A model generated the notes under the pieces. That model did not search any database, was not told where the DNA came from, and saw nothing but the letters and a program-made list of their open reading frames with translations. The translations under genes were made by a program, and so were the position numbers. Shown here in pieces: positions 45,880 to 56,039 of a DNA stretch of 64,000 nucleotides. Position 1 is the stretch's first letter. Every line of letters starts with the position of its first letter. The stretch spans positions 49,026,831 to 49,090,830 of the forward strand of contig CM061070.1 of NCBI GenBank assembly GCA_030762895.1. Reading direction: 5' to 3'. The stretch comes from Sophora flavescens. Lineage: Eukaryota > Streptophyta > Magnoliopsida > Fabales > Fabaceae.

Positions 45880-46830
45880 CATTAAAAAAAAAATGTTACA
45901 GTTATATAGATTATATAATAAAATCTATTGAGTTGTATAATTAAGGAAAATTATAGTATCAATTAAGCCCCAATAAATACTGACATTGATGATAAATGTA
46001 ATTAAAGTATCTATTTAAAATAACAAGAGGCAATAAAAAAATACCAGTAATAACGAGTAGCAAATAATTTCACAGGAGGCATAATAAAATTATTACCATT
46101 AACAATTTACACTAGTAAATTATTACTGTAGTAAAAAAAATTTATCTTATAAGAATTAAAATAAAGTCACATGCAATTTTAAAGGAACACCGCTACAAAA
46201 CTAAATTATATTATAAGTATACGGAGTAACGATGACATTAATGATAAAGTATCTATTTAAAACTACAAGATGCAATAAAAAAATACCAGTAATAACGAGT
46301 AACAAATAATATCACAGGAGGCATAAAAAAAATAATACCAATAACAATTTACACCCATAAATATTCATCAATTATTACAATAGTAAAAAAAATTTACCTT
46401 ATAAGAATTAAAATAAAGTCACATACAATTTTAAAGGAACACCGCTACAAAAAAAAATACTATAAGTATTGGGAGTCACGATGACATTAATGATAAAGTA
46501 TCTATTTAAAACAACAAGATGCAATATAAAAAAATCGTAATAACGAGTAGCAAATAATATCACAGGAGGCATAAAAAATAATTATAGCAATAACAATTTA
46601 CACCAATAAATATTCAACAGTTATTACAGTAGTAAAAAAAAAATTTATCTTATCAGAATTAAAACACAGTCACATGCAATTTTAAAGGAACATCGCTACA
46701 AAAAAAAGTATACTATAAGTATATGGAGTAAAGATTACATTAATGATAAAGTATCTATTTAAAATAACAGATAATAAAAAAATACCTTAATAACAGGTAA
46801 CAAATAATATCACAAGTAGTAAATAAAATT
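45880..46830. repeat. Four ~250-bp subterminal tandem repeats in MULE
   Basis: The word GACATTAATGATAAAGTATC recurs at about 45983, 46233, 46481 and 46733, spaced 248-252 bp. Each unit also carries CAAATAATATCACAGGAGGC, CAATAACAATTTACAC and GTCACATGCAATTTTAAAGG. The left end of the element has only about one and a third units (39870-40150, inverted). So only the PMD side was amplified. Confidence 0.9.
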
Positions 46831-47431
46831 TCTTACTAAGATTTATATATAGAGAAGGAACTAAAGAAGAGAGAGAGAGCTGCTCTTTATATTGAAACGC
46901 TGCCTTCTTGATGCATATGGCATTTGGAGGGAGGGGGGGCTTGTATTTGTAGGGAATGGGGAGGGGGGAAGGTCTGAAGGGGATTGGGGTGGGTGTAGGG
47001 GTTAGAGAATTGGTAGGGGGGGGGGGACGTAGAAGGCAGAGAATTGGTAGGGGGAGGGGGAGGGGGGGCACGTAGAAGGGAGTTGTGGGTGGGGAGGGGA
47101 CGTGTCAGTTGGGCTGGGGGGGAGTGAGATGCGCCAAAAGCAGTGGCGCATCCACTTTTACTTTTTTTTTTTTTTTTTAATAAAAGCATGGGACGTGTCA
47201 GTTTGGGGTGGGGGCAGAAATGAGATGCGCCAACAGCAGTGGCGCATCCACTTTTTTTTTTTTTAATAAAAGCATGGAGGACGCCAACTGCAGTGGTGCC
47301 TTTGACTTGTCAGACTGAAAAAATATAAAATATGCCACGTGTCCAAAACGACACCCCATTGATAAATAGTTTCAGAATAACCCTAAACTGGTAAATAGTT
47401 TCTAAAAGGAACCCAGTTTGGTCAAAAAGCC
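46640..47431. repeat. Right terminal/subterminal inverted repeat of MULE
   Basis: Inverse of the left end, with an expanded G-rich tract (46925-47120) and the same GGCGCATC palindromic units. The apparent open frames in 46787-47189 are this low-complexity DNA. A TATATATAG box on the minus-facing side near 46848 could drive the PMD gene. Confidence 0.9.
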
Positions 47432-47752
47432 CTTGTAAATATAAGCATTTTTGGTTTTGGTCCCTATCTTTCATTCGGTCTGATTTTGATCCTTTTGAAA
47501 AAAAATTGTCGTTAGTCCCTGCCGTGAACTGGTTCCGTTAACTGCTGACGTGGCAGGCGACAGGCCACATCAGCAGTGACACGTAATATTTTTTGATCCC
47601 TGAAAATATATGTCGTTTTGGTTTTAGTCCCTATTTTTTTTTTTTGCTTTTGTTTTTGGTCCTTGTAACTTTTTTATTTGAAATAGATCCCTGCCATCAA
47701 CTGTTGATGTGATAGATGAAAGTCAACATCAGCAGTGGCACGTGGCATAACA

Positions 47753-47756
<4 letters not shown>

Positions 47757-47808
<52 letters not shown>
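47757..47808. repeat. (TA)n microsatellite
   Basis: About 26 TA units between the arms of the outer TIR element. Confidence 0.95.
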
Positions 47809-47810
<2 letters not shown>

Positions 47811-48702
47811 ACTTGGATGATTACTTGCTTCAAAATCAACCCACTCAAAAAAATTACAATTGTTATTCATCTGTCAGAAAATCAAATTAATTCATATATT
47901 ATAGGAATCATATTTATTAAATTAGGGGATACTTACTGTTAACAACAAATAAAGAGAAATCATAAAATAATTAACTTAGATTAGGTGAGATTAATTAGAA
48001 TAGAGTGTTATTATGGTTAATAGCAAATCAATTATGAAATAAAAATTAGGAAAAAATAAAAGTTCACACCCACATATACTGTTTTGGGCAAAAGAGCTTG
48101 AACCAAAGAGAAGCTGACGGAGGGAAAAACAAGAAGAAGATGATGGAAAATTGAAAATGGACGAGTAGAAGATCGAGGAAAATGAAAATGAGTGAAGAGA
48201 AGACTTTGAAATCATTAAGATAAGGTTTAATAATTTCTTAAAAAAATTGTTGATTTTATAATATTATATATTTAAATAATAAAAAATAATATTATGTAAA
48301 TACTGAGGTGTCATGTTATATGGATTTAATTTTTTTAAAAAAATATGATGTATCATGTCATGTGTCAATGTTGATGTGGACTTTCATCTGTCACGTTAGC
48401 AATTAACTGCAGCAGTTCATGGGGGGCACTTATTTCAAAAAAAAGTTATAAGGACCAAAAGCAAAGCAAACAAAAATATAGGGACTAAAACCAAAACGAC
48501 TCATATTTTTAGGGACCAAAAATTATTTTTAATAAGCCACATGGCAATAAAAAATAATTTCTTGTCCACGTGTCCCTTCTGATGTGGACTTCCGCCTGCC
48601 ACGTCAGCAGTTAACGGTAACACTTGACGGCAGGGACTTATTTCAAAATTAAAAAAAGTTACGAGGACCTATATTTCCAAGGACTAAAAACTTCATTAAG
48701 CC

Positions 48703-48872
48703 GAAAAAATATATTAAACTATAAAACCTTATTTAAAAATTTAGTAGAACTGTAAGAATCAAAAGAGTAAGTTAATCAAATAATAAATAAGTCGTAATTT
48801 AAGTGATGTAACATCCTTGTTTTCTAAACCTTTTTTGGTGTGTGATTAGTTTGTTTATATGTATTTTTTTTT
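48703..48872. other. Unassigned DNA
   Basis: AT-rich flank of the TIR element; the word GATGTAACATCCTTG at 48805 resembles the start of a gypsy LTR but no element could be traced. Confidence 0.3.
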
Positions 48873-49435
48873 TGTTTGTCATGACATAGGTGTGAAGTAT
48901 TCATCGGCTTTGACGATGACTAATCTCCATCAGGGAACAAGGCTCGCCACCTTTAGTGGGGTCTCCCCTCCCAACCACGTTTTTCCACCCATAAGACTCG
49001 AACTCGAGACTTTGCTTAAAGGATCTGAGTCCAGTTCTACTCAGATGAACGTAATGTTGGTTATGTTAATGTGTCTATGTATATGGTTGCATGCTTGAAG
49101 GTGTGGTTAGAATTAGGATTAGATTGGAAATTAAACAGAATGAAGGAAGAGATTAGAATCAGGGTTGCAAAATTGTGGGCAACCCAATGCTTAAACGTTG
49201 AAACGCTTAAATGTGGGAATCATGGATGTTTTGGTTATCATGACATAGGTGCGAAGTATTCACCAGTTTTGCCGATGACTAATTTCCGTCGGGGAACCTG
49301 GCTGGCCACCTTTAGTGGGGTCTCCCTTCCCAACCACATTTTTCCATCTATGAGACTCGAACTCGAGACCTTTCTTAATGGATCTATGTTCAGTTCCACT
49401 CGGACCAACGCAATGTTGGTTATGTGTTTATGTAT
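48873..49435 (-). repeat. Two copies of a SINE-like repeat
   Basis: 48873-49080 and 49228-49435 are about 85-90 percent alike by eye. On the minus strand each carries GAGTTCGAGTCTC, a good match to a tRNA-type RNA polymerase III B box, about 60 bp from its right end, and a GGTCCGAGTGGAACTGAAC segment upstream that could be the A box. They share TAGTGGGGTCTCCC and CATGACATAGGTG. The intervening 150 bp (49080-49228) has no copy. Possible protein reading (YHDIGAKYSPV...) is an artefact. Confidence 0.45.
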
Positions 49436-49467
49436 ATGATTGCATGCTTGAAAGGTGTGGTTAGAAT

Positions 49468-50999
49468 TGTTGAGACCTCATAAGTCTGAAACACATTTGA
49501 TGTGTGAATTCTCTAAGTTTTGATGATTCCAAATATATTAAGTATGGTTATATTGAACCATGTGAAATTACTAATAAGACTGTTCAAGTGTACAAAAAGA
49601 TGGCTTTAAAGATCACACTTCTAAAACTGACCCATCTAAGTTTTCCTAAGAAGTAGTTTTTCAGACTTGTCTGAACAATCATCCATCTGGAAAAAGGACA
49701 GCTCAGCCAGAGATCAAGTCAACTCAAAGTCAAAGACCTGTTCTAGAAAATGATGTGGCAAAAGCTAAAGCGTTGAAGGACTGTTAGTTGCTCACTCGTC
49801 TGAAAAAGACTTGCACACCCATCTAAAAACTGGATCAGAGCACTCGTCTAAAATTGAACTCTACTGCACCCGTCTATCGATCAGTTGCAGAACAAAGTCC
49901 AAGTTAACATTTTGTGATCAAGATACTTCTTTTGATGACTTCGATGACCTCTGAACAAAAGCTCCAAGCATGAAGAATAAAGAAATTATTCTTGAGTCTT
50001 TAAGGAATAAACATGCTATACCTCTGTACAAGTCAGCTACTTTTCACTATTTAAAGTACAAAACAAAAGTACTTTCCAAAAGGTGAACTGAGTATTGCAC
50101 TGAAATGGGAAAGTTCTCTGCTGCAAGTACAAAAACATTGTTGCTGCACCTCTGATACAACAACTCCTCAGAACAAAGTGTACTCTTGGTCACATATGTC
50201 AAAGTCCAACGTCCCCAAGCATTTAATGAATACTCAGAACGACTCTTTGGCATTAATGGCATCCCAAAAGTTCAAGTTAAATCAAATCACTTTCTGAAGT
50301 TGTTTCTAATGGATCAATTGATTTGAAGTCTTTAAATAGACTAAACCATGAAGATGAAGGCTAGAGACTCTGCGCATAATCAAGAAGCATTTACTATGCT
50401 CATTTACTCCTTCATTCTCTCAATGATTAGTTCTTCAGTCATTTGATATTAATACGCATTCTTTCATTTCTATATTTATTACACTAATTGAGTGTTACCA
50501 AAAAGACTTGTAAAAACTGTATTAAATACACATTCTTTTACCCTCTTTGTTATTGAGCATGGAGAGGTTAGGTGAGAAAATAATACTTGTTTGAGAGTGA
50601 GCCTGGAGAGGCTAGGTTTGACAAGAATACTTGTACTGTAATCAGATCAGTTATAGTGGATATACATGGTGCTGTCAAGAACTGGACGTAGCCCTGTTGA
50701 TTTTGGGGTGAACTAGTAAAAATCTCTTGAGTGATATTCTCTTCCCTAATCTATTTACTTTATTTAAGAGTTCATCTATTTCAAGCTTTTAAGTTGGGGA
50801 TTAAAATTGTGAATATCAAATCTCTTTTTGTTAGTATCTGCCTGCATGTGTGTACTGCTTCAGAATTAGACGAGTTACTCGTCTAACTTTTTGTGCTTTG
50901 TTTATTGCTTGTTATGCTTGCGAAAACATTTTCAAATTACTTGAAAAAGTTGGTAAACACAATTCAACCCTCCTTCTTGTGTTAACTTTGGTTATTTCA
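49468..50999 (+). repeat. 5' LTR of Sirevirus-like element D, 1532 bp
   Basis: TGTTGAGACC...GGTTATTTCA followed at once by a PBS. U3 is scattered with CATCTA, CGTCTA and CTCGTCTGAAAAAG-type words (49680-49880) plus GACGAGTTACTCGTC, an inverted repeat, at 50869. End features (GAGCCTGGAGAGGCTAGG, AATACTTG, ACACAATTCAACC) match the LTRs at 854 and 9381. The sequence TATAGTGGATATACATGGTG also recurs in the LTR at 854. It is a relative of those families. Confidence 0.88.
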
Positions 51000-51000
51000 G

Positions 51001-51013
51001 TTGGTATCAGAGC
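51001..51013 (+). other. Primer binding site of element D
   Basis: TTGGTATCAGAGC, a full match to the initiator tRNA-Met type PBS, one base after the LTR. Confidence 0.9.
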
Positions 51014-51062
51014 TCAACCTCTGGGTTGAGCACCTAACAGTGTAGAGGAAAAGATCTTGGAA

Positions 51063-52201
51063 ATGGCAGGAGAAGTTAGCTCAAGCAAGAACCATGCAGG
51101 AGAAGGAACCTCTATGTCTAGGCCTCCATACTTCAATGGAGAAGACTATGTCTACTGGAAGGAAAAGATGAAGTGGTTTTCACAATCCACTAACTCTGAT
51201 CTTTGGGACAATATTGATGAAGGTCCCTATATACCTAAAGATGACAAAGGAGCAGAAACTCCAAAAGCAAGCATGACATCAGAACAGAAGACAAAATGGC
51301 AACCCAATGCCAAAGCCAGATATGCCATAATGTGTGCTTTGAGCATAGAGGAGTTTGAGAAAGTTTGTGCTTGTGAATCTACAAAGGAAATGTGGGATCA
51401 CTAGCTGTTGCTCATAAAGGAACCAGCAATGTAAAGGAAACAAAAGTTAGCATGTTAGTGAGGAAATATGAACTTTTCAAAATGGAAGAAGGAGAAACCA
51501 TTTGACAGATGTATGGTAAAATTCAAACCATAACAAATGATTGAAGTTTATGGGAAAAATATACAAAACTGAAGAGCGTGTTCAAAAGATTCTTAGGAGT
51601 CTTCCCAAATAATGGAGACATCTAGTAACTGTTGTATCTAAAGCTAAGGATCTGTCAACAATGAAGCTGGATGAGCTTCTTGGAACTCTTCAGATTCATG
51701 AACAAAAGCTACTTGAAGAAAAAATTGAAAGAAAAGTAAATCCATTGCTCTCAAAGCTGAAAAAAGCCATCCAAGGGATCTATATCTAAGGCTCTCAAAG
51801 TTGATGAAACTTCAGAAGATTCTGATGAATCAAATGAAGATGAGGATGATGAACTTTCTCTTCTAACCAGAAAGATGAAAAATATCTGGAAAAAAAGAAA
51901 CGTCAAGAAAGACAAACTATTCAGGAGCTTCAACAACGATAAATACAACAAAGATGGTGGATCCACTAACATAAATGTCATTGTGTGCTATGAATGCAAA
52001 AAGCCAGGACACATTGAAGCTGAATGTCCTCAACTCAAGAAGCAAACTCCCAAAAAGTTCTTTAATAAAAAGAAGAAAGGAATGATGGCCACTTGGGAGG
52101 ACTTGGATGAAAGTTCCACTGAAAGTGAAGAGGAGGAGCATGAAGCAAATCTTTGTCTCATGGCTGATACAGATTCAGATTCTGACAGAGGTATAATCTG
52201 A
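51063..52201 (+). pseudogene. gag of element D, frameshifted and truncated
   Basis: ATG 51063 gives MAGEVSSSKNHAGEGTSMSR, then PYFNGEDYVYWKEKMKWF and FEKVCACESTKEMWDH, the copia gag core. A frameshift at about 51402 leads on through AHKGTSNVKETK, YELFKMEEGET; a TGA (51504) and other lesions follow. From 51875 an intact frame has a Lys-rich segment and the knuckle CYECKKPGHIEAECP (CX2CX4HX4C), then an acidic tail to 52201. Protease and pol are missing because a minus-strand element begins at 52215; they may continue beyond the window. Confidence 0.88.
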
Positions 52202-52214
52202 ACTTGAGAAATTT

Positions 52215-53691
52215 GTTGGTTGTGGCTTTTAGATACTCAAGAAAGGGGGGTTGAATTGAGTATGGGTGATTTTTGAAAACTTTTCCCCTTTATGCAAAAA
52301 CTGAAACTTTTCTAAACTTCTTGAAAACGTTTTGTCAACCAACTAACCAAAAAAAAGTTTTTACCTAAGAAATTGATTCAAGACTTTGTTCTTTAATAAG
52401 ATAGATAGATGAAAGAGATTGATTTCAGATATTTAGCATTCACTAGTTAATCCTTAACAATTGCCTCAACATGCATTCATCAAATAAATTCAATTTAAAA
52501 GAGTTAAGGGATAGAGAGAAATGCAAACCGACATTTTATCCTGGATCAACTACCTCCTCTGATAACCTACATCCAGTCCCCACTTCACAGTGAATTTTGT
52601 CCACTAAAACAAAATCAATTATCCTTTACAAGCTTCAACTCCCAGGTTCCTTCTACCCAATTGATGGCTTTTCAGTCAAAGCAATCTTGCAATTCCCAAG
52701 AGTCCCTTCTACTCTCGTCAATCCACCAAGAGACCCTTCTACTCTTGATCTACACAGAGAGAACACCTTCTCTCTAATCTTCCTTTTCCAGTAAGAAAAG
52801 ATTTTGATTCTGATTCTAAGAAATCAAGTATTACAATTTGAAGCTCTAACAGAAATATTTCAAGTATTCTCAATGAAATGCTCTCTCAATGAATTACGTG
52901 TTTAATCTCAATATTGGATGAATTGTTATATAGAAAGTGTTTTCCCATGCCTTTATATAGCAGTATATCAAAATAGATCCGTTGGGCACACTTCAAAAGT
53001 CAGTTAAGATCAAAACAAACTTTTCTTGAAAAATTCAGTACCAGTCAATCGATTGTGTAATCGATGTATTAAACAAAGATTCAATTTTTATACCTGAATA
53101 CATCGATTACCAAATCGATTGTGTTCTTGGAATTTCTTGATTTTGACTGGTACATAGATGTGTACATCGATTGTGTTCTTAAAAAACATAAGCATTCTCA
53201 GCCCATAAGTCGTTACATCGATTGGTAAATAGATTGCATAATCATTCTCAAAAGTCTTTGCCTCTATTTGGGCTTATGCATCGATGTACTAATCTATTGT
53301 TCTATCATTTTCAAAAGATTTTACTTTTGTTCTGTGTATGAATCGATTGTGCAATCGATTGTATGCTTCTTTCAAAAAGTGTTAGCTTCTGTTTCACCTT
53401 ATACATCAATTGTGCAATAGATTTACAGAAGCTTGTTATGCATACTTATCAAGTCAGTCAAAATCAATCGATGTATACATTGATGTATATCATTTATACA
53501 TTGATGTACACATAGGTTTTCTTTAAAAGTTAGTTAATTAACTGAAAGTACGTCGATGTACACATAGATGTACAAAACTTTCAATTAATTCTTCTTAATT
53601 CTAAGTTCATTTTAATTTATGAAAACCTTTTTGATTTGTTTTTAAGAGAGCTATTTCACAAAGAGAAACTTAAAAATTTCTTTACATCAAA
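52215..53691 (-). repeat. LTR of element E, left copy (U3 side truncated)
   Basis: Left edge TGTTGGTTGTGG (minus: ...CCACAACCAACA). Nearly the same as 62425-63970. U3 contains about 25 copies of ATCGATGTA/ATCGATTG words (53040-53600), many paired as short palindromes. The match to the right copy ends at TTTACATCAAA (53691), where RT sequence begins. Confidence 0.9.
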
Positions 53692-54434
53692 TATATGGGA
53701 GAACTCACTTTCTTCCTGGGACTTCAAATCAAACAATGTGATGATGGAACCTTCATAAGCCAAGCAAAGTACTGCAAGGAACTATTGAAGAAGTTTGGCA
53801 TGGAGGATGCAAAGGAAATGACAACTCCAATGAGTCCATCTTGTTACTTGGACAAGGATGAAAAAGGTAAAACTGTAGACGTATCAAATTACAGAGGTAT
53901 GATTGGATCCTTACTTTACCTTATAGCAAGTAGGCCTGATATAATGTTTAGTGTTTGCATGTGTGCATGATATCAATCAAACCCTAAGGAATCTCACTTT
54001 ACACCTGTAAAGAGTACTGGCGAACCTGCCACTTACTTGGGAACTCACTAGTTTCTTGGTTTAGTAAGAAACAAACCACTGTGGCTTTGTCAACTGATGA
54101 AGCAAAATATGTTGCAGCAGGAAGTTGTTGTGCACAGATCCTTTGGATGAAGCAGCAACTCATTGACCATGGAGTTCTCTTAGAGAAAGTACCAATCAAA
54201 TGTGACAACCCTAGTGCTATAAATCTAACTAAGAATCCTATAATGCATTCTAGAACCAAACATATTGAAATAAGACATCATTTCATAAGGGATCATATAC
54301 AAAGTGGAGATATAGTTATTGAATATGTTGATATATCTAAACAATTAGCTGATATTTTCACTAAACCATTGGCTAAGGAAAGCTTCTATTACATTAGAAG
54401 AGAATTGGGAATAATTGATCCAACCTATGCTTGA
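53692..54434 (+). pseudogene. RT C-terminal and RNase H fragment, antisense to element E
   Basis: Starts exactly at MGELTFFLGLQIKQ of RT, continues YCKELLKKFGMEDAK, then GMIGSLLYLIASRPDIMFSV to a TGA at 53968 (Arg codon expected). About 90 codons around GYSDADWAG are deleted near 54015. The RNase H end is intact: TDEAKYVAAGSCCAQILWMK, NPIMHSRTKHIEIRHHFIRD, ADIFTKPLAKESFYYIRREL, with a natural stop at 54432-54434. It is closely related to the minus-strand copy at 58597-57943. It lies in opposite orientation to the LTRs on both sides. Confidence 0.88.
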
Positions 54435-55013
54435 TGTTTTGTATGATTGAATGCATGATTATTTGATATTTGATCTCTGTGCATCGATTTGACAATCGAT
54501 TAGCTTAAGCCAAAACCAAAATCTCAAAGCTAGTACACAGATTGTTCTATCTATGTATAAAACAAGAAATCTGATTTTAGTACCTCTACATTGATTATTA
54601 CATCGATTGATCAAAGCTTTTTAGGATTAGAAACACTAGCACATCGATTGATACATTGATTGTTAGAGAAAATCAGAAAACATGACTTTCTGGAAGTCCT
54701 TATACATCGATTTACCTGTGTTAAAATTGATAACCCTGTCGATAAATCGATTGTAACATCGATTGAGTGAAGTTTCTAGAACTTGGGACTCACTGACTTG
54801 CCCTATGCATTGATGTCTACATCGATTGAGTGTATACTGCTATTATTGAACTCTCTGACATAGCTTATACATCGATTTACACAATGATTGAGTTCAAGAT
54901 TCAGAACTTGGTACTCTCTAACTAAGGCTATACATCGATTGACATAGTTCAAAATTAAATCCTGATACTTTGTATATTGATTGACTGAAGTATTGAACAA
55001 GCTGAAAACCATT
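54435..55013 (-). repeat. U3-like ATCGATGTA-rich segment (left arm)
   Basis: Inverted copy of 57686-57943 over about 240 bp (54785-55013), with another 350 bp of the same ATCGAT-rich style. The minus-strand reading starts at TTATTAATGGTTTTCAGC. The matching sequence at 57677 follows a PPT and so looks like an LTR start. Confidence 0.7.
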
Positions 55014-56039
55014 AATAAATACTGCCTATCTATATGTGTATATACAATTATATATATGCAGTATTATGACATGATGATCTATTAAATATATAATACTTAT
55101 ATAAGAAAAAAATAATATCGAAAACATAGTGCTATATATAATGAGTTAAAATGGATAAGGATGATGATAGATATGCAGTTGAAAATTTTGGAAAGCACTT
55201 GGTGGAATGGATTGCCAAAGACTGATTATGAATCTTTGGGTATGCAAATCGGGGAGCGGGAGATTCCGGTATATAAATATCACCGTCGGGGACGAGGGGA
55301 CCTCGTTAGATACCCCGGGCGTTGAGGAGGGATGTTGATAATGGCCGGAGGTGCAGTATCTCCGGGGTACGAAATTAAAACCATCGAGGCGGGGGACCTT
55401 GAGTCGACAACCCCAAGTGGACCCAAAGATTTGATGTATACAATATAATATGATATGTATCCCCTTACGAGCGGGACATGAGTTTTGAGAAAAGAAAGTA
55501 ATGCAAGTCATTCCACAAGTACTTTCTTGAGGGATAAGTTGTCCATATAGTATTTGTTAGTTTATGATATCATTTGTAAATGTAAAGGCGCTTCTGATGT
55601 GTAGATGAAAAATGATCATCTATTTATTTGATCTAGTGTTTGCTTGAGTGTGTGAATTTATTTTTTTACCTTTGACTCTGCGTGACTGTATGTGTTTGGG
55701 GGAAACTCTCTCATTGAGTCAGTGGACTCACCCCACGTTTAACATCTCAGTTGCAGGTATCATCGTAGCCGCCAAAAGCCTTGGATGCCATGTGGATAGC
55801 TTGAGGGATTGTACCCTTAATTATTTTATTTATTTATTTATTTAAGAAGGACTTTGTAATTCGTTGTGTTGTTATCCACTCTGATGTATTATATTTCTTA
55901 TGTAAGTATTGAATATAATCTTTTTCTTTGGATGAGGCGAATTTGTGTATGCTTGTGAGGCTGCCAAGGGGAAAGATGAGGCTTTCCTTTTCGGCCGGTC
56001 ATGGCTACGATATTCAGGTCATGACAAGAAGAGAAAAGG
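55014..56039. other. Unassigned block, possibly a gypsy LTR remnant
   Basis: About 1 kb of different composition: GC-richer at 55240-55440 (GGGGACGAGGGGACC), a CTCACCCCACGTTTAACATC segment and an end reading GGTCATGACA at 56020. Such segments recur in Ty3/gypsy LTRs of legumes, in my recollection. No TSD or second LTR was found. The open frames here are not credible. Confidence 0.3.

Larger units (their letters stand above)
39276..47440. mobile_element. MULE, 8147 bp, with 9-bp TSD and two genes
   Basis: Element 39285-47431 begins GGCTTTTTGACCAAACTGGG and ends in its exact inverse; CTTGTAAAT flanks both ends (39276-39284 and 47432-47440). Long terminal inverted repeats reach about 700 bp inward, to 39960-40020 on the left. 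Genes: mudrA-like transposase on plus (40493-43356) and a plant-mobile-domain gene on minus (45866-43540), tail to tail with about 180 bp between. The perfect TSD and near-identical outer ends imply recent movement, yet both genes are now mutated. Confidence 0.95.
39254..48702. mobile_element. TIR element interrupted by the MULE
   Basis: Left end GCTTAATGAAGTTTTTAGTC (39255) pairs with right end GACTAAAAACTTCATTAAGC (to 48701). Removing the inserted MULE and one TSD leaves about 1.29 kb. Inside, GGTTTTGGTCCCTAT (47450) and inverted ATAGGGACTAAAACC (48478), and two copies each of a GACGTGGCAGGCGACAGGCC-like segment (47545) and its inverse (48590) make long imperfect arms. The centre has (TA)n at 47757-47808 and non-coding DNA. 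It encodes nothing. Target duplication could not be fixed because of flanking A runs. Confidence 0.65.

Noticed and set aside
46787..47189. Proline-rich open frames on minus strand
   Set aside because: Translation of the G-rich terminal inverted repeat of the MULE; no codon structure.
48859..49439. Open frames with YHDIGAKYSP-type translation
   Set aside because: Coincide with the SINE-like repeat, which is better explained as non-coding.
53040..53600. Regularly spaced ATCGATGTA repeats resembling a CRISPR-type array
   Set aside because: Repeats are 8-9 bp, irregularly spaced, lie in U3 of a plant retrotransposon LTR and recur in its second copy; no cas genes and a eukaryotic context.
55146..55511. 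121-residue minus-strand frame
   Set aside because: No recognisable domain, inside an unassigned repeat-like block, opposite to GC-rich non-coding sequence.
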